Shown: positions 24,496 through 32,448 of the stretch, in pieces
Numbering within the stretch: position 1 is the stretch's first letter
How the letters are laid out: the number at the start of each line of letters is the position of its first letter
Source: Gudongella sp049310905
GTDB lineage: Bacteria > Bacillota > Clostridia > Tissierellales > Tissierellaceae
Assembly (NCBI RefSeq): GCF_049310905.1
Contig: NZ_JBMEMN010000009.1
Span: 1-64,000, forward strand
Direction of reading: 5' to 3'
Length of the DNA: 64,000 nt
The notes under the pieces: model-generated
Told to the model about the DNA's origin: nothing
Databases searched by the model: none
The model's input: the letters and a program-made list of their open reading frames with translations, nothing else
Translations under genes and position numbers: made by a program

Positions 24496-26416
24496 ACCGA
24501 TGGGAAAAGGTCCCCATGGAATGGGATCAGGAAGTATCAAAGATGTAAACAAAGGCACCGTAAAAAGACTCCTATCCTATGTAGGGAAATATAGAATCAG
24601 ACTGATATTTGTTGTTGTTTCAATAATAATCAGTGCATTTACAGGAGCAATAGCTTCACTTTTCTTAAGGACACTTATTGATGACTATATAACTCCAATG
24701 CTGGTTCAGGCTGTACCTGACTTCTCTGGATTGTTCAGGGTAATTCTGATGATGGGTGGAATATACATTATTGGTGTACTTGCATCACTCTTTTACACAA
24801 GAACAATGGTGTCAATATCACAGGGAGTATTAAAGCGAATAAGGGACGAGCTGTTCTCTAAAATGCAAAGTCTTCCAATCAGATACTTTGATTCACACAG
24901 CCATGGTGATTTGATGAGTCACTACACAAATGACATAGACACTCTGCGCCAGATGATATCTCAAAGTCTTCCACAGATGTTTTCATCAGTGGTTACAATA
25001 GTGGCTGTGTTGTCGGCAATGCTATATCTCAGCCTTTGGATGACCGCAGTTGTAATCGTGTTTGTATTCATAGTTTTGAACATAGTAAAAATAATTGCCG
25101 GACGTAGCGGGAAATATTTTGTGGAGCAACAGAAATCCCTTGGCGATCTGAATGGATATATCGAGGAAATGATAAATGGTCTCAAGGTTGTAAAGGTATT
25201 CAATCATGAAGAAGTCGTTAAGAAGGATTTTGATGAGAGAAATGAGATTCTTAGGGATAATGCCACTAAGGCGAACAAATACGCCAATATCCTGATGCCA
25301 ATAATGATGAACCTTGGATATGTGCTCTATGTTCTACTTGCAATAGTTGGTGGTATACTGGCAGTTGGGGGAATACAGAACTTTAGCATCACTGGAGCAG
25401 ATGTTGTGACACTTGGTATGATTGCATCATTTCTTCAGTTATCCAGAAACTTTATCCAGCCTATTGCACAGGTGTCTCAGCAGCTGAATGCAGTTGTCAT
25501 GGCAATCGCAGGTGCAGAGAGGATATTCAATCTGATGGATCAGGAACCGGAAACGGATGAGGGATATGTAACCCTGGTCAATGCGAAATACGAGAATGGT
25601 GAAATCAAAGAAGCTGACCACAGAACAGAAATGTGGGCATGGAAGCATCCACACGGAGATGGAACCACTACCTATACTCTCTTGAGAGGTGAAGTAAGGT
25701 TTTATGATGTGGATTTTGGTTATACCGAAGACGAAGTTGTCCTGCATGATATCACACTTTATGCAGAACCGGGTCAGAAGGTTGCTTTTGTTGGCGCAAC
25801 AGGTGCAGGAAAGACTACCATAACAAACCTTATCAACAGGTTCTATGATATTGTAGATGGCAAGATCAGATATGATGGAATCAACATCAAGAAGATAAAG
25901 AAGGCAGATCTAAGAAGATCTCTTGGAATAGTTCTTCAGGATGTAAATCTCTTTACAGGAACAGTAATTGATAATATTAGATACGGCAGACTTGATGCAA
26001 CCGATGAGGAATGTGTGGAGGCTGCAAAGCTGGCCAATGCAGATGGGTTTATCAGGATGTTACCGGAAGGTTATGAGACAGTTCTGACTGGAGACGGCGG
26101 GGGACTATCTCAAGGGCAGAGACAACTATTGTCAATTGCTAGGGCAGCCGTAGCAGACCCTCCAGTAATGATTCTGGATGAAGCCACATCTTCAATAGAT
26201 ACGAGAACAGAGTCCATTGTCCAGAAGGGGATGGATGCCCTGATGAAGGGAAGAACTGTATTTGTAATTGCCCACAGGTTATCAACGGTTCAGAATTCCG
26301 ATGTGATTATGGTTCTTGAAAAAGGAAAGATCATTGAAAGAGGAAGTCATGATGAGCTGGTTGATGAAAAAGGGAAGTATTATCAGCTTTATACCGGTGC
26401 TTTTGAATTGGATTAA
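24488..26416 (+). CDS. Heterodimeric ABC exporter, catalytic subunit
   Basis: A 642-residue half-transporter with a Gly/Pro-rich N-terminal tail (MPRPMGKGPHGMG), six transmembrane helices, and a nucleotide-binding domain with intact Walker A (GATGAGKTT), signature LSQGQRQ, Walker B VMILDEAT with catalytic Glu, and switch His (IAHRLST). A Lys/Trp-rich insertion of about 45 residues (near residues 355-400) precedes the ATPase domain, as in LmrCD-type partners. The start is GTG at 24488, 8 bases after a G6 binding site, overlapping the previous gene. Forms one exporter with the preceding protein under MarR control. Confidence 0.92.
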   Translation: MPRPMGKGPHGMGSGSIKDVNKGTVKRLLSYVGKYRIRLIFVVVSIIISAFTGAIASLFLRTLIDDYITPMLVQAVPDFSGLFRVILMMGGIYIIGVLASLFYTRTMVSISQGVLKRIRDELFSKMQSLPIRYFDSHSHGDLMSHYTNDIDTLRQMISQSLPQMFSSVVTIVAVLSAMLYLSLWMTAVVIVFVFIVLNIVKIIAGRSGKYFVEQQKSLGDLNGYIEEMINGLKVVKVFNHEEVVKKDFDERNEILRDNATKANKYANILMPIMMNLGYVLYVLLAIVGGILAVGGIQNFSITGADVVTLGMIASFLQLSRNFIQPIAQVSQQLNAVVMAIAGAERIFNLMDQEPETDEGYVTLVNAKYENGEIKEADHRTEMWAWKHPHGDGTTTYTLLRGEVRFYDVDFGYTEDEVVLHDITLYAEPGQKVAFVGATGAGKTTITNLINRFYDIVDGKIRYDGINIKKIKKADLRRSLGIVLQDVNLFTGTVIDNIRYGRLDATDEECVEAAKLANADGFIRMLPEGYETVLTGDGGGLSQGQRQLLSIARAAVADPPVMILDEATSSIDTRTESIVQKGMDALMKGRTVFVIAHRLSTVQNSDVIMVLEKGKIIERGSHDELVDEKGKYYQLYTGAFELD

Positions 26417-26421
26417 ACTGA

Positions 26422-26459
26422 AAAACCGCTGCTGCCAATAAATGGTAGGTAGCGGTTTT
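26422..26459 (+). terminator. Terminator of the marR-ABC operon
   Basis: A 9-bp outer stem (26422-26430 with 26451-26459) with an inner CTGCC/GGTAG pairing and A/T flanks lies just past the stop. Confidence 0.8.
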
Positions 26460-26499
26460 AATAAAATGGAAAATATTTCTTTATTTTCAATAAAAACGT

Positions 26500-26528
26500 T
26501 TGCATAACAATATTTAACATGGTAGAAT
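26500..26528 (+). promoter_or_regulatory. Promoter of the second cupin gene
   Basis: TTGCAT (26500-26505), 17-base spacer, TAGAAT (26523-26528). It implies a leader of about 120 bases, part of which (26564-26600) can fold into short nested hairpins of unknown meaning. Confidence 0.6.
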
Positions 26529-26621
26529 ATGAATTAATATTAGTAAACATATTTTTCAATTATGGCGCTTGTAGCGTAGATGGAATAAATCTAAGCTGGA
26601 GCGGATAAATTATGACAATGT

Positions 26622-26639
26622 TTGTTAATTAATTAACTA
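26622..26639 (+). promoter_or_regulatory. Rex-box-like palindrome before the second cupin gene
   Basis: TTGTTAA-TTAA-TTAACTA differs at one position from the Rex consensus TTGTTAA-N4-TTAACAA. The core GTTAATTAATTAAC (26624-26637) is a perfect palindrome. It lies just before the ribosome binding site and well downstream of the recognised promoter, so it would have to act as a roadblock or serve a promoter I have not identified. AT-rich chance occurrence is possible. Confidence 0.35.
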
Positions 26640-26656
26640 GCGAAGGAGGGCAAAGA

Positions 26657-27013
26657 ATGATTAAGAGAGAAAATGAAATGAAAGTGGCTGTGCATAAAGA
26701 GTTTTTAGGTGGAAAAGGAACTTTGACAAATATTCATTTCCTAGATATTGAAGATGCTGCGGGAAGTGGTAGATTGTTTGTAAGGAGTATTCTTGAACCT
26801 GGTAGTTCAATAGGCAACCATACACACAAAGGTGATTTTGAAGTTTACTATATACTGAAGGGAAAAGCTTTGGTGGATGACAATGGTATAAAAGTAGAAC
26901 TTAATCCTGGTGATTCAATTCATACAAAGAATGGATCATTTCACTCCATTGAAAACATAGGAGAAGAAAATCTAGAGTACATTGCACTTATTCTATTCGA
27001 TCAAGAAGCTTAA
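26657..27013 (+). CDS. Cupin-2 domain protein
   Basis: A 118-residue cupin with a full metal-binding set: G..IGNHTHKGDFEVYYILKG (motif 1, two His and Glu) and PGDSIHTKNGSFHSIEN (motif 2, His). Such stand-alone cupins are metal-dependent isomerases, dioxygenases or sensors; the substrate cannot be told from sequence. AAGGAGGG lies 6 bases upstream. A GntP-type sugar-acid permease follows after a 211-base gap, so a link to sugar-acid use is possible but unproven. Confidence 0.85.
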   Translation: MIKRENEMKVAVHKEFLGGKGTLTNIHFLDIEDAAGSGRLFVRSILEPGSSIGNHTHKGDFEVYYILKGKALVDDNGIKVELNPGDSIHTKNGSFHSIENIGEENLEYIALILFDQEA

Positions 27014-27125
27014 TAATCCATAAAAATTTAAGAGACAATTTCTACAATTTGACCTTAAAGCATAAATCAGATTTTAAGAACCTATTCTGTGATGGGTTTC
27101 TTATATAAAGCTATCAAAAGACCAA

Positions 27126-27198
27126 AGGAGGTGAGATTACGAGTAATTCTTGTAAAAGCATAGATATAGATATGCTTGATTGTAATTTTACAAAATAA
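27126..27198 (+). other. Strong Shine-Dalgarno sequence without a normal start codon
   Basis: AAAGGAGGTG at 27125-27134 is followed by GAG-ATT-ACG. An open frame of 20 codons runs from that ATT (27136) to TAA (27196-27198) but has no ATG, GTG or TTG at useful spacing; its only ATG is 12 codons in. Either a rare AUU-initiated small peptide upstream of the GntP gene or a decayed start. Confidence 0.3.
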
Positions 27199-27224
27199 AC
27201 ACTACATTTAAGGAGGACGAGTTC

Positions 27225-28583
27225 ATGGAAGCAGGCTTTGGTTCACTGATAGTTATGATTCTAAGTATAGTATTATTGGTATTTTCAATTATGAAGTTAA
27301 AGATACATCCCGTTTTTGCATTAATTATGGTAGCAGTACTGGCAGCTTTTGGTTTTGGTTTCCCTATTCAGGAAGTATTTCCAACAGTTACTGGTGGATT
27401 TGGAGGAACAATTGGAAATATTGGTATAGTAATTATTTTAGGTTGTTCCATAGGAGTAATTTTGGAAGAAACAGGTGGAGCAATGGTATTGGCAAATACC
27501 ATATTAAAATGGGTAGGCAGAAAAAATGGAAAGTTAGCAATGGCGCTGACTGGATACTTGGTATCCATTCCTGTATTTTCTGACTCTGCAATTGTAATTA
27601 TGTCGCCGGTAGCAAGAGCGCTTTCCGCTCGAGGAGCAATTCCTCTTGTAGCATTGCTTGGAGCTCTTAATGCTGGTATAATGGCTACTCACACCATGGT
27701 CCCACCAACACCTGGACCTATAGCTGCAGCAGGAACACTTGGAGCTGACTTGGGATTCATGATAGCCCTTGGACTTATTACTTCAGCAGCATATACATTT
27801 GTTGCAAGTGCTTGGTGTAGTAGTAAATATATGCTAAACAAGTATCCAGAACCAGCGGTTATGGAAAATGTAGATGTTGCAAGCGATGAGGATTTTGAAT
27901 TAAAAAATCCTGATGGTAGACCATTACCAAATGCAGGAATGGCTTTTGCAAGCATCATAGTACCGGTATTATTAATCTGTTTTAATTCTTTTGGATCATT
28001 GCTGTTGGATGCTGAATCTACATTTAAACCAATTTTAGGTTTTATTGGACATCCAATATTTGCATTGTTTGTTGGAGTAGTTATAGCGCTTTTCATGGAC
28101 AAGGAAAGTATAAGCTTAACAATTTGGCATAAATGGTTGAATGAATCTGTTGAGAAATCAGGATTTATAATTCTTGCAACAGGTGCAGCCGGAGCTTTCG
28201 GTGCTGTATTAAGAGCATCCGGAGTGGGTACATATCTAGGAGATATGATCGCCACAACTCCACTTCCGGCAGTATTTATACCATTCCTGGTATCTTTGCT
28301 GTTGTCAGTTGCAAATGGTTCAGCAACTGTTTCCTTGTTGACAGGATCAGCAATTATTCTACCCTTGATGCCTTCGTTGGGTCTATCACCAGTAATTGCT
28401 ACTCTTTCAATAGCAGCTGGATCCTCCTTCTTCTATCATGCAAATGCGAGTCATTTCTGGGTTGTTCTTAAAGCAAATGGTGATTTACCAATGAGAGAAG
28501 GGTTCGATGTTGTTTCTATCCCAACTGCATTAGGTAGTTTAGCGGCAATGGGAGTTGTATTTGTAATGTCTTTCTTTTTCTAG
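27225..28583 (+). CDS. GntP-family (gluconate/sugar-acid) permease
   Basis: A 452-residue integral membrane protein with about twelve hydrophobic segments. GntP hallmarks are the early LGCSIGVILEETGGA segment, IPVFSDSAIVIMSPVARAL, THTMVPPTPGPIAAA, NGSATVSLLTGSAII and SSFFYHANASHFWVV. The family takes up gluconate, 2-keto-sugar acids, glycerate or serine by H+ symport. No catabolic partner gene is adjacent, so the substrate is open. AAGGAGG lies 8 bases before the ATG. Confidence 0.93.
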   Translation: MEAGFGSLIVMILSIVLLVFSIMKLKIHPVFALIMVAVLAAFGFGFPIQEVFPTVTGGFGGTIGNIGIVIILGCSIGVILEETGGAMVLANTILKWVGRKNGKLAMALTGYLVSIPVFSDSAIVIMSPVARALSARGAIPLVALLGALNAGIMATHTMVPPTPGPIAAAGTLGADLGFMIALGLITSAAYTFVASAWCSSKYMLNKYPEPAVMENVDVASDEDFELKNPDGRPLPNAGMAFASIIVPVLLICFNSFGSLLLDAESTFKPILGFIGHPIFALFVGVVIALFMDKESISLTIWHKWLNESVEKSGFIILATGAAGAFGAVLRASGVGTYLGDMIATTPLPAVFIPFLVSLLLSVANGSATVSLLTGSAIILPLMPSLGLSPVIATLSIAAGSSFFYHANASHFWVVLKANGDLPMREGFDVVSIPTALGSLAAMGVVFVMSFFF

Positions 28584-28623
28584 AAAATATTGTATTTAAA
28601 AACTTGATACATAATAAAATATT

Positions 28624-28663
28624 AGCACCTTTGAAGTGTAGTATGGACTTCAAGGTGCTTTTT
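28624..28663 (+). terminator. Terminator of the GntP gene
   Basis: A 13-bp stem with a single bulged T (28624-28637 with 28647-28659) followed by T5. Confidence 0.9.
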
Positions 28664-28749
28664 CCATCCAACAACATTTGTATATACTTGAGTAACCAGG
28701 GTATAAAGTAAGGGAAGATATTGAATTTACATACAGGAGATGAAATAAT

Positions 28750-31128
28750 ATGGATAGAAAAAACAGGCCAGCAGGCAGAAAAAAGAGAGTTGGAACTGGT
28801 AGTTCAAAAGTTCAGAAACGAGGAAGCGGAATAGGAAGAAAGTCATCCGGTCCGACGGGGGGTACAGGAGGATTCTTTGGAAGACAGTCCTCGTCATCAT
28901 CCAGCAATCAATCATTCGGACAAAACTCCTATCCTTCCACAGGTGGAAGGAGTTCAGGAGGATTTAGCAAGTATATTATTATATTTATAATTCTGATGGC
29001 AATATCCTTCTTCATATCTAGACTTGGCGGAGGGAGCGGTGAAGCACCAATAACAAATCCAGGAACAGGAACAAATAACTTCGCTTCAGAGTCAGGTAGT
29101 CCAACATACGACAGTGGAGCTTATTCTGTAGACAGGACCGTTTCCGATATGGCAAGACCAAAAAGGACGACACTTCTTGGTGGAGGAAGGGATCAGGCTA
29201 CAGTTATGGTTTATCTTCTTGGAACAGACCTTGAGTCAAGAAGTGGAATGGCTACAATGGACCTTCAGGAGATGCTGGAAGCTGATCTGTCAGACAATGT
29301 AAATATTGTTATTGAAACAGGTGGGACGGCTCAGTGGAAAAATGATGTAATGGATAGTGGAACAAACCAGAGATACCTAATAAGCTCAGAGGGTCTTAGC
29401 AGACTTGAGGCTAATCTTGGGAGAAAATCCATGGTTGATCCAAATACACTGACCGATTTTATTAGGTATTCTGAGCAGAACTTCCCTGCAGATAGATACT
29501 TCTTGATTTTTTGGGATCACGGAGGAGGATCTGTAACAGGATATGGATATGATGAGTATTTCAAGGGAGATACAATGACCCTGGATGAAATTGAACGTGC
29601 TCTTTTCAACTCAGGAGTTGAGTTCGACATGGTAGGTTTTGATGCTTGTTTAATGGCAACACTCGAGACAGCATTTGTAGTTGAACCATATTCTGACTAT
29701 CTGATTGCATCGGAAGAACTTGAACCGGGAATAGGTTGGTATTACACTGGATGGCTTAATGAACTTTCAAAGAATCCATCAATTGAAACAATTGATCTTG
29801 GCAAGAGACTAGTTGATGATTATGTGCAAGAGGTAAAGCGACAAACTCCCAAATCCCAGGCAACACTTTCACTGATTGATCTGGCAGAGTTGAGTGCGAC
29901 TGTTCCTCCAACATTCAGTGAATTCTCGCAATCAACTGGAGAACTGATCGATACTGAAGAATTCAAGCGAGTATCGGATTCAAGGGCGGGAACAAAAGAG
30001 TTTGCATCCTCCTCGAAGATAAATCAGATTGATCTTATTGACTTTGCAAATAGGCTCGGAACACCCGAAGCGGAGAACTTTGCACAGGCTCTTGGTGATG
30101 CAGTTAAATACAACAGGATGTCTGACAACATAACTAATGCAAATGGAGTTTCAATTTTCTTTCCATACGGTAAACTAAGTGATGTTTCCTCAATGCTTCA
30201 GACATATGAAGAAATTGGTATGGATGAAAATTATACAAGAGCCATAAAAAGCTTTGCAAATGTAAATGCAGGTGGACAGATGGCATCCCCAGGAGGGGGA
30301 CTAATGGAAACTCTTCTTGGAGGAGGCCAATCAGGTGGAACTCAGGGAATTGCAACTGATTTGATCGGTTCACTCATAGGTAACTTTCTTTCTCAGGGGG
30401 ACTTTTCTTCCATTACCGGAGGAGCCCAGCAGCAACCTGATTGGGTTGATACAAATCAAATAACCCAGTCCACTGAATACTACAGTGAAAACATGCTGGA
30501 CCCTGCATCAATTGTCATAACCCAAAAAGGCGGGCAAAGGGTTCTTGAGCTTTCAGAAGAAGAATGGGATCTTGTTCACAATTTGGAACTCAGCGTATTC
30601 ATAGATGACGGGGAAGGTTTCATAGACCTTGGAAGAGACAATGTAATCGAATACAATCAGGACGGAGAACTGATTCTTGAGTTTGACGGAACTTGGATGG
30701 CAATAAACGATAGAATAGTAAGCTACTTCATGACAAGCTACGATTACCAGGGAGATGACTACAAGATAATGGGTAGGGTTCCTGCAATGCTTAATGATCA
30801 ATTGGTGGATATTATTGTTTCCTTTGATCAGGACAACCCATACGGAGATGTTTTGGGGGCTAGGATAATCTATGACAAGGAAGAGGAGACACCAAATCTT
30901 CCAAAAGGTCTAATTGATATATTGCCTGATGACAGAATTGATTACCTTACTGACTACTATACCTACCAGGGTGATTTTGATGACACATACTATCTTGGAG
31001 AACCCTACTATGCAACTGGAGAATGGTATATTGAGAATCTTGCCATCTCAAATCTTGACTATATGATGACCTATAAAATTACTGATATATACGGAAACAG
31101 TTATTGGACACCAGTTATAACTGATTAA
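28750..31128 (+). CDS. Membrane-anchored clostripain-family (C11) cysteine peptidase
   Basis: A 792-residue type II membrane protein. Residues 1-73 are an unusual Lys/Arg-, Gly- and Ser-rich cytoplasmic tail; one transmembrane helix spans about 75-91; a Gly/Thr/Ser linker leads to a C11 peptidase domain (about 155-460). Catalytic His257 (WDHGGG) and Cys300 (FDACLM) are in place. A further 300 residues with beta-rich repeats and Tyr-rich strands end the protein. Clostripain enzymes cut after Arg and are often self-activated; here the enzyme would act at the cell surface. Ribosome binding site AGGAGATG, 8 bases upstream. Confidence 0.88.
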   Translation: MDRKNRPAGRKKRVGTGSSKVQKRGSGIGRKSSGPTGGTGGFFGRQSSSSSSNQSFGQNSYPSTGGRSSGGFSKYIIIFIILMAISFFISRLGGGSGEAPITNPGTGTNNFASESGSPTYDSGAYSVDRTVSDMARPKRTTLLGGGRDQATVMVYLLGTDLESRSGMATMDLQEMLEADLSDNVNIVIETGGTAQWKNDVMDSGTNQRYLISSEGLSRLEANLGRKSMVDPNTLTDFIRYSEQNFPADRYFLIFWDHGGGSVTGYGYDEYFKGDTMTLDEIERALFNSGVEFDMVGFDACLMATLETAFVVEPYSDYLIASEELEPGIGWYYTGWLNELSKNPSIETIDLGKRLVDDYVQEVKRQTPKSQATLSLIDLAELSATVPPTFSEFSQSTGELIDTEEFKRVSDSRAGTKEFASSSKINQIDLIDFANRLGTPEAENFAQALGDAVKYNRMSDNITNANGVSIFFPYGKLSDVSSMLQTYEEIGMDENYTRAIKSFANVNAGGQMASPGGGLMETLLGGGQSGGTQGIATDLIGSLIGNFLSQGDFSSITGGAQQQPDWVDTNQITQSTEYYSENMLDPASIVITQKGGQRVLELSEEEWDLVHNLELSVFIDDGEGFIDLGRDNVIEYNQDGELILEFDGTWMAINDRIVSYFMTSYDYQGDDYKIMGRVPAMLNDQLVDIIVSFDQDNPYGDVLGARIIYDKEEETPNLPKGLIDILPDDRIDYLTDYYTYQGDFDDTYYLGEPYYATGEWYIENLAISNLDYMMTYKITDIYGNSYWTPVITD

Positions 31129-31133
31129 GAACA

Positions 31134-31170
31134 AATTCCCGGGAAAGAAATTATCCCGGGAATTATTTTT
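31134..31170 (+). terminator. Terminator of the C11 peptidase gene
   Basis: An 11-bp perfect stem (31134-31144 with 31154-31164) followed by ATTTTT, directly after the stop. Confidence 0.92.
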
Positions 31171-31241
31171 AGGTAATAATGACAATATCATTATGCTATA
31201 GTATATGTATTAGACAATATATCTGACAGGAGGGAATAAAT

Positions 31242-32276
31242 ATGATTAGATTTGAAAGTGATTATTCCGAAGGTGCTCACCAGAGGATTCTGGATATGCT
31301 GGTGGAGACAAATATGGAGCAGACAGCAGGTTATGGAGTGGATTACCATTGCGATAATGCAAGAAAATACATCAAAGACTATTGTAAGGATGATAAACTG
31401 GATGTTCACTTCCTGGTCGGAGGAACTCAGGCCAACACAACTGTTATTGCGTCGATTCTTAAGCCCTATCAGGGAGTTGTTTCAGCAAATACAGGACACA
31501 TAAACGTGCATGAAACAGGAGCAATTGAAGCGACGGGACATAGAGTTATTTCTGTTGACAGTGAGGATGGAAAACTGACAGCTGTCCAGATAAGTGAAGT
31601 TTATGACAACCACTGGAATGATGCGACTCATGAGCATATGGTTCAGCCAGGAATGGTATATATTTCGCATCCAACTGAAAATGGAACAATCTATTCAAAA
31701 AAGGATCTTGAAGAGATAAGCCAGGTCTGCAATGAACTGGGACTCCCACTATTTATGGATGGCGCAAGAATGGGGTATGGACTCATGGCAGACGGAAATG
31801 ACCTTTCACTTCCTGAAATAGCCAGGTTGTGTGATGTCTTTTACATAGGTGGGACAAAGGTAGGGGCTCTTTTTGGAGAAGCTGTTGTCATAAGAACCGA
31901 AGCTCTTAAGAAGGATTTCAGATATAATATCAAGCAGCGTGGCGGTATGCTTGCTAAAGGAAGATTACTTGGAATACAATTCGAAGCTTTGTTTCAAGAT
32001 GGTCTATATTTTGAAATATCAAAGAATGCAATCCAGATGGCAATGAAGATTAGAGACGCCTTCAGGGAAAAGGGATGTGAATTTCTTTATGATTCTCCAA
32101 CAAACCAGCAATTTCCAATATTGACCCATAATCAGATTGAAAAATTGGCACAGAACTATTCATTTCAGCATTGGACAAAGGTAGATGGAAATAAGGATGC
32201 CGTAAGATTTTGTACCAGTTGGGTAACTGAAGAAACTAACGTTGACAAGCTTGTAGATGACATTAAAAAATTATAG
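31242..32276 (+). CDS. ltaE: Low-specificity L-threonine aldolase
   Basis: A 344-residue fold-type I PLP enzyme of the threonine-aldolase family, which splits threonine/allo-threonine to glycine and acetaldehyde. Visible landmarks are FLVGGTQANTTVIAS (cofactor phosphate loop), GHINVHETGAIEATGHR, ISHPTENGTIYS, LFMDGARMG (Asp that pairs with the pyridine nitrogen) and FYIGGTKVGALFGEA with the Schiff-base Lys. AGGAGGG lies 7 bases before the ATG. Single gene between two hairpins; glycine production from threonine suits an amino-acid fermenter. Confidence 0.92.
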   Translation: MIRFESDYSEGAHQRILDMLVETNMEQTAGYGVDYHCDNARKYIKDYCKDDKLDVHFLVGGTQANTTVIASILKPYQGVVSANTGHINVHETGAIEATGHRVISVDSEDGKLTAVQISEVYDNHWNDATHEHMVQPGMVYISHPTENGTIYSKKDLEEISQVCNELGLPLFMDGARMGYGLMADGNDLSLPEIARLCDVFYIGGTKVGALFGEAVVIRTEALKKDFRYNIKQRGGMLAKGRLLGIQFEALFQDGLYFEISKNAIQMAMKIRDAFREKGCEFLYDSPTNQQFPILTHNQIEKLAQNYSFQHWTKVDGNKDAVRFCTSWVTEETNVDKLVDDIKKL

Positions 32277-32340
32277 AAATATTTGATGCGGCTGGTTGAG
32301 TTTTGTATTAAAATGGCTTAAATTAAAGGATTAAGGCGAT

Positions 32341-32387
32341 AAGGGAGATATCATGTTCCATTTTTTTGGACCTGTAATATCTTCCTT
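32341..32387 (+). other. Imperfect hairpin between ltaE and the DUF1846 gene
   Basis: An 11-bp stem with one mismatch (32341-32351 with 32377-32387) encloses TTCC...GGA pairing around a T7 loop. It lacks a T-run on its 3' side, so it is a weak terminator at best. A TATAAT at 32396-32401 just after it is the likely -10 of the downstream gene. Confidence 0.4.
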
Positions 32388-32448
32388 CATTATGGTATAA
32401 TAACTGATGTGTGTTTAGAAGAAATTTAAAATATAAAGGAGCAGATGT

